A stretch of 22,459 nt of DNA, from positions 1-22,459 of the forward strand of contig CAJVPJ010000534.1 of NCBI GenBank assembly GCA_910592205.1, written 5' to 3'. The position numbers and the translations under genes were made by a program. Positions 9,101-17,937 of the stretch are shown in pieces. Numbering within the stretch: the stretch's first letter is position 1; the number at the start of each line of letters is the position of its first letter. This stretch comes from Paraglomus occultum. Its lineage: Eukaryota; Glomeromycota; Glomeromycetes; Paraglomerales; Paraglomeraceae. The notes under the pieces are model-generated. The model was not told the origin of the DNA. It saw only the letters and a list, made by a program, of their open reading frames with translations, and ran no database searches.

Positions 9101-9858
9101 TTAGACCTCCTATAAGACAGCCGGTAAACCTGCCTGGGGGTCACCCAAATTATGCAGATGTACATTTTCGTATTCCGGCTGGTCAACAAGGAAAAGTGCC
9201 TATTCAACAACTACCAAACCAACCTATCAATCAGGCTGCTTTTGCAAATGCCCAACAGATACGAATACCACAGCAAACGCACAACGGAGGCTTGCCAGTA
9301 TCTGCTCAATCACCGCGACAAGCACCAGTAGTAGTACCACAACAATCTCGTCAGACACCGCAATCTCATCCGCAAACACCAGTTATTAGTCCAGCTTCAA
9401 TCAATACTAATGGAGCGGCATTTATTTCTCCGACTCGGCAAAGACCTGTACAAATACCGGTACCGCAAACACCACAACCTATGACAAGTCCGGCTACACG
9501 AATTCAAGTCCTCCCGAACGCTACTCCTCAGGCCACTAACTTCCAATTAGCCGGTAATCGGCCACTAGTGTCTAATATGAGACCACATAATATTGTTTTG
9601 ATGCGTTCTGCGGCTAATGGTGCTCAACCAGCGACGTCTCTTGTTTTGCCTTGGGCACAACCTGGCGTATTCACACAGGCTCAAACTGGGATATCTCAAC
9701 GTCAGTTACTGTTAAGACAACAACAGCAGCAGCGTGAATTTTTTCTTAGGCAACAACAACAGCAGCAGCAGCAACAGCAGCAGCAACAACAACAACAACA
9801 ACAGCAACAACAACAACAACCACAACAACAACCACAACAACCACAACAGCAATGGTAG
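6149..9858 (+). CDS. SPT20: SAGA complex subunit Spt20 homologue
   Basis: Eight exons: 6149-6250, 6378-6423, 6533-6705, 6781-6999, 7153-7270, 7344-7430, 7500-7683 and 7785-9858. They total 3003 nt (1000 aa), with seven GT-AG introns of 69-153 bp. Spt20 is a structural subunit of the SAGA transcription co-activator and acts in the nucleus. The Spt20 domain is near the N-terminus: FEVSLIAHVY (16-25), WYEGCVVVRYEDHR (47-60), LLRP, then TWTVEDAIRLESKLL (93-107) followed by LALYPNLDLD. A basic patch with MRRGAKRK follows at about 140. Residues from about 450 are Gln/Pro-rich, with 23 consecutive Gln at 966-988 (mixed CAA/CAG) just before the final Trp. The segment between SLIAHVY and WYEGC is shorter than in animal homologues, so exon 1/2 is the least certain junction. 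Two donors compete at the end of exon 7 (7673, 7684); only the second keeps the frame. Confidence 0.93.
9751..9855 (+). repeat. CAA/CAG trinucleotide tract (polyglutamine) in SPT20
   Basis: Twenty-three consecutive CAA or CAG codons occupy 9751-9819, followed by a CCA-interrupted stretch to the stop codon. The mixture of CAA and CAG limits slippage compared with a pure CAG run. Confidence 0.9.
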
Positions 9859-9973
9859 GGGTGGGCATTTTCAGATAAACGGGTATACTAATGTGAATCT
9901 GTCATCTTGTCTGCTTATTAGTGTTTGATGTACAAAAATTGTAAGATTGTAATTGAGTTAGATCTACGAATGT

Positions 9974-9979
9974 AATAAA
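9974..9979 (+). terminator. Poly(A) signal AATAAA for SPT20
   Basis: A canonical hexamer about 115 bases after the SPT20 stop codon, in the expected range for a fungal 3' UTR. Confidence 0.55.
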
Positions 9980-10700
9980 TTTATATTAAAGAACACTATC
10001 TAATTAAATTAAATTATACGGTAACAGTGTGCTATTGTAATTGCCATAGATTAAATCAACGTTAACTGTGATCAAATGCTTGACTTATATTTTCTTACAT
10101 GATGTTTAACATTAAAAATTTTATGTGATACTTGCCAGATTGCGTTTCAGTATAGTCGTCTGGGAAGTATTTTCTAAGAATCTAATAAACTTGCCACAAT
10201 ATTGTTATCGGTAATAGTCAATATTTGTCAGGGAAAAAAAGATATCCAGCTCTTCGTTTAGTGTATTGCTGCTAACATTAATAGCGAGTGAAAAGTTTTA
10301 ATTGTAATAAAGTCGTTCTTTTTTGCTGAAAAACTAATTAGCGTTTGATATAAATTGAGTATTATAAGCGATATGTTGCTAATGCAGTTAATCAAGACGC
10401 TGGTAACGTTGTTTTATATCTCTCGCATAGCGTTATTTGAAACAAGTGCATGCTTACTTATCGATTCATCTCAATGGTGTTCGGAGAATATCTGCTTTTT
10501 TATACAATTATTGGATATTACCAATTTAGGTTTACAATTGGATAATAATAATCGGTGTGTGACAAAACTTAATATTAAATAGTGTTCTTTATGAGAGGTT
10601 GTTCTTTTATAGAAAGTTCTTCTATGGAGGTTCCATAATTACCAAAGGAAGGATAATGTATTTCAGGACCATAAAATTCGTTCGCTCACTAATGATAATA
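9980..10700. other. Intergenic, no supported gene
   Basis: AT-rich DNA downstream of SPT20. A 75-codon plus-strand frame (10355-10582) is hydrophobic and matches nothing I know; it lacks the CpG and codon character of the confirmed exons, so I treat it as chance. Confidence 0.5.
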
Positions 10701-11005
10701 TCAATGGAATTTAACAAGGTAATCTAGCAGAATGTCTGCACTAAAATACAATAATATTCTTATTTGGAAAAAGTAAATATATACTTACCATAAGCTTGCT
10801 TCCGATAGGAGCTTGTACAATACTACATCTTTTTAACAGTCTTCGTTTACTGTTAACCTTGCTTTACGGATGAATAGTACAGATTCCATCTAAGAGCATT
10901 ATAATTAATGACATTCGCGAAACCATAGCTCTTATTATGCAATTCGACGATTCGCGCAAAGTCGTTATAGACAACAAGCGTTTTGTCGTCTACATTATCG
11001 AGTTC
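10701..11005. other. Coding-like segment of unresolved strand and frame
   Basis: The stretch has the CpG content of exons. On the minus strand a spliced frame can be drawn: ATG 10889 after a TAG splice site, donor ATG|GTAAGT at 10788, a 48-bp intron (10788-10741), and an end ADILLDYLVKFH at TGA 10703-10701. That frame has an in-frame TAA at codon 19 (10835-10833). On the plus strand, a frame at about 10884-11008 reads INDIRETIALIMQFDDSRKV and onwards, with a GTAAGT donor next to its end. The opposite strand is open in register (LDNVDDKTLVVYNDFARIVE). One of these is probably a real or recently lost exon. No family is recognised. Confidence 0.3.
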
Positions 11006-11122
11006 ATGTAAGTAGTTTTTATTTTTCCTTCATCAAGTGGAGCGTCGCCTAACACCATAGTTATATTTATATGTCACTATTACTATTACTATCACGAAGT
11101 AGAGACGACATTTATTTTGAAT

Positions 11123-12453
11123 TCATCTGTGTGCATAATGGACTTTCACACATTGATCATTAACATCAAGTGCACTTTTTACTTTATCCAAATGCGTCCT
11201 CAACTCACCCATGAATATCAATTTTAGTATGATACCCTCTTCCCTCTGTTTCTCATTGATCTTTACCATACTATATCTCCCGAATGCGTGATTGACTATC
11301 CATACATTCTCTACATCACTTTCATCTTTCAATTTAATTAGTCCTTTAACTCTATAGACCTCATCTTTGGGAAGAGAGGCTAGAAAATTTTCAAACGTGT
11401 ACTTAGATTGAATATTATATGATGTAATGTTTGAAGGAATAACTATTTGAATTAGATCAACTTCATTACGATGATGGGAAAGGTCAGTGTCTATTGAAAT
11501 GCTTTTGGAAGAAAGAGAGAAAAGGGTTGTATCAATGCCGAAAATGATATCTGGAGATACTCCACTATCCTTGGAGCATTTTATTTTTGGTGTGTCTGTG
11601 TTTAATTCATTAATGTGATCAATTACTACATCCAACTGGTACTCGTTGATCTAGTGCAGGAAACGCGCTGTTAAAATAGTACAATGAGACAATATTTCTG
11701 ATATAACATGAACAGGTCCTCACCATTTCCCATTTATTGAGTAGTATGACGTCCGTATATTGTGCTTGCATCTTGGCAGTATAGCTTGTGTCTTCATATC
11801 CAGAGAAATTGACACAGTCAATCACGGTAACAATGCTGTCTAATACAAAGCCCATCGAGTTCATTTCACGTATTTGCCAGGCAATTGGAGCTTATCAATT
11901 CACGGTCACATTAGTAAAATATATAATGACTATAGAAGAGTTGATGTAATAGCTTGTGCATACATACCCGGAAAGGCTGAGCCGCTGAATGAAGGAATTT
12001 GCGCAAAAGTCAGAGATAATTTCCAAGAATAACATAATACCTTACTTTAGATCCAGTAATTAGGATATCTCTGAAATACTTGCCTCGTTTCTATAATAAT
12101 TCTATCAGGATTATATTTTTCTGCAGACAAAGAATAGATCTGTTAGATTGCTACGAAGAAATCCCATCTCAATAGACTTTTTTACTTTTACTACCTTTGA
12201 GTTCAGTCAGAGCATTTTTCATCTGACCCACCAACACACAACATAGACATCCATTTAGCATTTCCTGTACCGATACATTGCTCTCCCGTGCCAATTCACT
12301 ATCGACTGCAATGTCCCCAAACTCGTTTTTCAACAGACATAGATTATAATCTTTGGGAAGGTGTGGTATTAAGGACAGGATTATAGTGGTTTTTCCTGCT
12401 CCGAGGAAACCGGTGAAAACTGTAATCGGAATCTGCTTTGGTTCTGATTGCAT
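11123..12453 (-). CDS. COG0523/CobW-family GTPase, putative zinc metallochaperone
   Basis: Five exons on the minus strand: 12453-12195, 12120-12084, 11984-11968, 11890-11724 and 11650-11123. They total 1008 nt (335 aa), with introns of 74, 99, 77 and 73 bp. The family are G3E P-loop GTPases that deliver metal; Zng1-type members hand zinc to methionine aminopeptidase. Which metal or client applies here is not shown by the sequence. The Walker A motif GFLGAGKT is at 15-22, the NEFGD strand at 43-47, the family metal motif GCLCC at 68-72, and ETSGSAFP (97-104) in the switch region. NKWE at 156-159 stands where NKxD is usual. A CobW C-terminal domain fills exon 5 (for example VYRVKGLIKL and IVNHAFGRY). 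Intron 2 (12083-11985) starts with GC, in AG|GCAAGT. Exon 3 is a 17-nt microexon encoding GSAFP. ATG 12453 is the first in-frame ATG after an upstream stop. Confidence 0.95.
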
Positions 12454-12596
12454 TGGAATTGTAGAAGATGAACGAACATCCAATAATACAATGTTTTCTA
12501 TTTGTAGAACAGAAATTTTCGAAGATCAATCGTGTAGACTATTACAACAGCTTTCCATGTTCTCAAACCTTTCTTAACCTATCTCTCTCTCCGTAC
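12454..12596. promoter_or_regulatory. Bidirectional promoter region between CobW-family gene and COG4
   Basis: The two start codons are 143 bp apart and divergent. The COG4 frame stays open upstream of its likely start to another ATG at 12468, which would add 43 residues unlike any COG4 N-terminus, so I read this stretch as shared 5' UTR and promoter. It contains a pyrimidine-rich run (tttcttaacctatctctctct, about 12570-12590) close to the COG4 start. Confidence 0.55.
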
Positions 12597-15500
12597 ATGA
12601 TGCCGGCAGATACTAATCAGTTTACTCCGTCATCCATATCTGTAAATCCATCCGAACTCTCTCTATCTCAACTTCAATCGCTTACCAACATAGATGATAT
12701 TCAAGAATATCTTCGACTATTAGATCTAGAAGAAAATCAAGTAGACGTTGATTTGGACGCTTTATTAGACAAAAGAACATATCTTGAAACAGAATTAGAC
12801 AAACTAGAGGCTTTACGACCACAATTAGGAACATTACACTCAAAATCCGCCGATTTGGTGAAAATAATAAATACTACTTCGAAAGTAGCAGAGAGGATAT
12901 CGGCTCAAGTCAGGCAATTGGATTTGGAACAATCGCGGGTGCAGCAATCGATAAAACAAGTTGAAGATGTCCAAGAGCTCAAGTCTTGTATCAATGGAAT
13001 TTATAATGCGATGCAGAAGCGCGATTACGAGACGGCAGCAGTGCACGTTCACAGGACGTCGACGATGGACGAAAAGATACTCACTGGGAAATTTGCCGAG
13101 GTAGCAATACCGACTGGCGAACATCCTGATATACCGCAAAAGCTTTTGCACGATTCAAAGGAGACCTTGTATGCTATATTTTCACGAGAATTCGATGCGG
13201 CTGTGCAAGCGAGAAACGAGAGCGAGATTAGTCGGTTCTTTAGGCTATTCCCGTTGATCGGGAGGGAAACTGAGGGATTGGACAAATATTCAAATTTTGT
13301 TTGTGGGATTATTGCTGGGAGGAGTCAGGCTAATCTGGCGGCAGATGGTATGTGTATGACGTATAAAACACGGTGTTATATTATATGCATTATGTTATGT
13401 TATGATATAGAGTAACTTATCCAATACTCTTTCCTTCCCCACGAATTAGCTTCTGATGCCAAGTTTTACGCAGAAACAATCAAAAAACTCTTTGAGAACA
13501 TAGCTATAATAATAAATCAGCATCAGCCAGTAGTCGAGACTCACTATGGTCCAGGAAAAATGATTAGAGTTATCGAGAGGTTGCAAGAGGGATGCGATAA
13601 GCAAAGTAGAATTATCCTGAATTCATTCATAGATGAGAGACATGTGCAGAGAAAGGTTGGGCCTGGCTCAATTGATATCATTATCTTTCAATTATGACAC
13701 CCATTCCATGTTTTACTGACGGTATGCGCTGTTCTTATATGTAGATATCTGACATTAAAGCCTCGAATAATACCGCTAGGCTCTCGTTTGCATCTCAGAG
13801 ATCAAATCAGGCAAAGGAAAATGACAACGCGCCAGATCCAAGGGAGATTGATGCCATACTAGTCGAGCTTGCTACAATCAGTCAGAATACTCATTTATAC
13901 TTTCAGTTTATAAGGTCTAAAGTGAAGGTAAAAAAACACAACCTCAACATAAGATACACACGTACCTATAGAAATCTCACCGCTATGATAACGCAACCTT
14001 TTGTTCACCCAATGCTAGAGTGAACTCGATTTATTGAAAACCGAAAAAACAGACACCTCGTTTGACGTTGACGAGCCGTTCAATTCGAGTGGTCTGTGCA
14101 AACAACTTCGAGAGTTGATGGAAGACTACTTGCTTATTGAAGTATTCTATCTTCGAAGATCAATGAAGAAGGTAAGGCGATATGTTCAATCGATATCAGA
14201 ATTGATTATACCGCTTTGGCAATCTTCTCACTAGACATCGCTGTATCATCAACAGGCAATGACAATAGACGAGTACGATGAAAGCCACCGTACGTCCAGT
14301 TGCGTCGATGACGTATTCTTTGTTCTCAACCGATGTATCCAACGAGCAATCGTGACGTCCGATGTCGATGTGATATCGTCATTCGCCAACAGCGTTAATC
14401 ACTATCTGGAAACCGATTACACGAGTGTTATTCAGAAGAGACTGTCTACTCTATTTACATCCAATGATGCCGAAGACGCCCGCATCCGTTTCATGGTGAG
14501 TAAAAATCTATTAGGAAAACAAATGTTTTAAGAAAAGTTTGATTTTCATTTTAAACCGCCCGCACTTTGTTAATCGCCCGTTCTCGTCGTAGATACTGTT
14601 GAATAATCTTGACATGAGCTGTATTTACTTTCAAAGACTCTCGACTGAACTCCAACAAGATACGTTGAGTAGTTTGACCTCTATTGTTACCGAGGAGGAC
14701 ATTGAAAAGATTCGTGCATTGTTGGCATGGCTAGAAGACTCTGCGACCGGGAAATTTGGTCAGATCTTGGAGGTGAGCTAAATCAGACCCAAAAATCAAA
14801 TATCATTGTTGATGGAATACTGACGACACTATGCATTTGTTATTTTATAGAGTGGATTGGATCAATTATTCGGACAAACGATAAAACCACGGATCCGTCC
14901 GTTATTACAAGAGGCATATCGTGACGTTAAATACGTTCTCGAAGAGGAAGAGTATCACGAACTGGAGGCAAACGACTTTTTCGGTAGAAGATTTGTCAAT
15001 GGATTTAATAATCTTCAACAATTGTATAAAGTATGATTGTAATAATTTTACCTGCGTAATTGAATATGTCTTAATCAAACTGACTCACTTCTGTGCCTTT
15101 AGACGCGGTTTACCGATAATAACTATAATCACATTATGACGCTTATCATGGACTCAACTATAAACATGCTAGAAAAGACAATATCCGCTACCAAGTTTAA
15201 TCAGGCAAGTGTAATAATCAAGCCACCATCTGCTGCTATTAATTCACAAACAGTTTGGCTGATGAGGCTTCTAACGCATCCGATCTCTAAACCAGCTGGG
15301 AGCTCTTCGATTTGACAAAGACTTACGTGCAGTACTCAACTACTTTACGAGAAACGTTCAGGGACCCGTGCGCGATAAATTCACACGTCTTAGTCAGATC
15401 TCAATGTTGTTGAATCTCGAAGTGGTAAATTGATCGGCTTTCGATACTATTGTTATCAAGGCTTATTGGGATGCAAGTTCTAAATTTTGTCAAATTTGTA

Positions 15501-15716
15501 TTCACAGTTGTCGGAAATAAACGATTATTGGGGTTCAAGTAGTGGAGTTACTTGGCGGTTGACTGTTGCCGAAGTAAGAAAAGTCCTTGGATTGAGGTAA
15601 GCCAAATTCTCTCTCCGAAACCAAATTGTTTTCGCATTAAACGATTCTAATGTAATTCTTAAATGTTTGGTAGAATCGATTTTAATCAAGAGGAAGTTGC
15701 GAATCTTAAGCTGTAG
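12597..15716 (+). CDS. COG4: Conserved oligomeric Golgi complex subunit 4
   Basis: Eleven exons: 12597-13347, 13450-13655, 13745-13927, 14019-14171, 14256-14495, 14593-14772, 14851-15030, 15103-15204, 15296-15424, 15508-15596 and 15674-15716. They total 2256 nt (751 aa), close to the 785 of human COG4. The COG complex tethers vesicles recycling within the Golgi; COG4 belongs to lobe A and binds SNAREs and the Sly1 protein in known systems. The N-terminal coiled coil holds [11 protein letters not shown] and a [11 protein letters not shown] block. The core shows [14 protein letters not shown] and [15 protein letters not shown]. The C-terminal half has [24 protein letters not shown], and EINDYWG followed by [18 protein letters not shown] near the end. 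All introns are 72-102 bp; intron 8 (15205-15295) begins with GC in CAG|GCAAGT. A second ATG follows directly at 12600. AATAAA at 15962-15967 may end the transcript. Confidence 0.97.
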
Positions 15717-16199
15717 TGTGGTATTATAGATTAGCAGGAACTTGTTTATTCATCAGGTCGTCGACTATTTAAGTTACTAGATCATTAGAAAATGCTCGTT
15801 ATAATAGTAATAGTATAATTCATAATGGTAGACACATAATCCATAAATTACTGGTACTTTTTAATTATATTAATCAAATCATTCAGGAACTAAGCGTTCA
15901 AATATAAAAATAAGTATATTAATGTTCACTAAATGGAGTGTCAAACTGGTAGTGTACACAAAATAAAGTGTGACCAAGAAGCTATTTATCCAAAGGATAC
16001 CGCAAAGTAACCATATATAATTGTATATCGTCCCATAGTGTGCACATCAAAACAGATTATTCATAATTAGATGACTAAATTGCTGTGGGATGTTATAAAA
16101 CAATCCTAATCTAATGAACAAGAAAGAATATGCGATTCTTTCTCTCTATACACAAGACTCGTTTTCTAAATGTTCTTTCCAATTACCAATTTACCATTT
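15717..16199. other. Convergent intergenic region, COG4 and TMEM115-like 3' ends
   Basis: AT-rich 3' UTR and spacer between convergent genes. AATAAA at 15962-15967 is the best poly(A) signal for COG4. No reading frame or RNA gene is evident. Confidence 0.6.
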
Positions 16200-17937
16200 T
16201 TACCTATTTCCGTCACGTCCAGCATTCCCAGTAGCATTCGTGCTGCCATCGTTTTGATTTGTATCAAACAACACCGGACTTGAGACTTCGCCCGGTCTAG
16301 GTACCGTTACAAGAGGCGAGGTATTTACCAGTAAGGGAGGCGGGGGAGGAGAGGACGGCAGGTTCGAAGAAGAATCAAAGCGACTAGTGCGAGGAAATTT
16401 GTTCGATGTTGCCTGTAATCGCTTGTCGAGAGCTTTCAGTGCTAGAGCTCTGGGTTTTTATGTAAAAAAGTGTCATTCAAGTTGGGGCGATTCGGGGACT
16501 GTATGACGTTGGAATATTGTTACGTTAAACTTACCTTCGTCTTTCGGCCTCTGCTCGTGCACTGCCAGGCATAGCTGGTGCTAATCTCGGATTATAACCT
16601 CCAAGATCGTGACCAAGCCTCTTTCTTTGTATCGGCTTACAACATCTCAATATCACCAGGAAGTTAAATATTATCGAAGATATGACCTTAACCGGCGGTC
16701 TAAAAATATCAAGTTATTAGACAAATGCCGTGAAAGCCAATAAAATCGATGAACACAACGAACATTGTAAATATGTACATACTGAAGCATCTCAGGGAAG
16801 AAGCTCGCCAAAGAAAAAGTCTCACTCCGGTCACCACGTATACCATCCTGAACCTTGAAAAATCTTATGTAAGTCCAAGATATCAGCCAGCCGTATATGA
16901 CCAGTAAAAATTGTGACTGGGCTTCGAACAATATGAAGAATATTAAACTTGTGATTATAAAAATGCTTGGAAAATGCTAAAAAATAGACATAAGGAGGAA
17001 TTTAATATTTGATCAACAGGTGTCAGGTCAGATACAAATATCAAACATACCTTTACTCGCATTGATACGGTTCCTGAAAATACTTTAAATAAATGTTCGG
17101 GAATGAGCTGTTTATAAGAAACGAGAAATCCTTCGATTAGGCCAATTTGGCCATTTATTTGAGTTGCATATCTGGCAATAAGCAATAATGTCAACGTTAA
17201 TACCAGTTTATCATCGTAAAAGAACAATCTTGTTATAGCAACCAAGTATAACCTACAGATAAGCAATGTCTCCGGTTACATAATATTCGACAAGATAAGT
17301 GACGAAACTCGCCAGATTAGCGCCAATGATCACAATGGCAACGAATTTCAAAAGTTCTTTTGAACCCCAAACACGTCCAAAGTATTTTCCAGCCGCAAGC
17401 ATTGTTGTTGTACTTGCTATAAACTAAAATCGAAACAACCCATTATAAAAACATTGATATTGTGCATAATTCAAGTCTGTACTTTTGTTCAATGCTAATT
17501 CTTTATCAACATCTCTCTGCGATCCCTCTCGAAATCCACTCACGCTAGTCAAATTCGTCTCCAAAAATCCAGCCGTGACAAAAGTCCAGAAATTCCATGT
17601 AGCAGCACCAGGAATTATTGCTATACCATTTAGATAAGGGTCGGATTCAGGATATTCAGAGTCTGATGACCATCGATGCACGCGTATTATTCCTCCCAAG
17701 GCGGATATAAATACATTTAATAAGGCTAGGGACTTTACCGTTTGGGGTATGTTTGAGAGTGTTATCTGGGAAGGACGGTGTGATGGGAAAGAGAGAGTTT
17801 GAAAGCAAAAGAACGAGTAATAATGAATACCAAGGAAGAATGACGAAAGCAAGATTAATGAATTATGAATAAATCAGACATAATTGTCTAACAGCGTCGA
17901 AAGAGATTCGAAATTTACTCACCCGCCACCTAGTCAT
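16200..17937 (-). CDS. TMEM115-like Golgi rhomboid-fold membrane protein
   Basis: Seven exons on the minus strand: 17937-17923, 17765-17544, 17423-17257, 17171-17051, 16976-16783, 16699-16535 and 16449-16200. They total 1134 nt (377 aa; human TMEM115 has 351), with introns of 157, 120, 85, 74, 83 and 85 bp. TMEM115 is a multipass Golgi protein with a rhomboid-like fold and no protease activity, linked to Golgi-to-ER transport. Exon 1 is only 15 nt (MTRWR). Hydrophobic segments are seen near 14-33 (LALLNVFISALGGII), 98-120 (FVAIVIIGANLASFVTYLV), 140-155, 180-195 (IFIITSLIFFILF) and 200-215. Family landmarks are WNFWTFVTAGFLE, GRVWGSKELLKF, NGQIGLIEGFLVSYKQ (141-156), WLISWTYIRFFK and SLASFFPEMLQ. 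After it comes a cytosolic tail with RRRALALKALDKRL, a five-proline run and a low-complexity end. No Ser/His protease dyad is evident. Confidence 0.95.

Noticed and set aside
8192-9210. Several 60-80 codon frames on both strands
   Set aside because: Shadows inside the large Q/P-rich exon of SPT20, caused by its codon repetition.
10781-10789. Sequence atacttacc, like the 5' end of U1 snRNA
   Set aside because: The next bases do not continue as U1, and the reverse complement is a good GTAAGT splice donor on the minus strand.
12468-12596. Upstream extension of COG4 to an earlier in-frame ATG
   Set aside because: The extra 43 residues do not resemble a COG4 N-terminus, and the stretch is needed as 5' UTR and promoter for two divergent genes.
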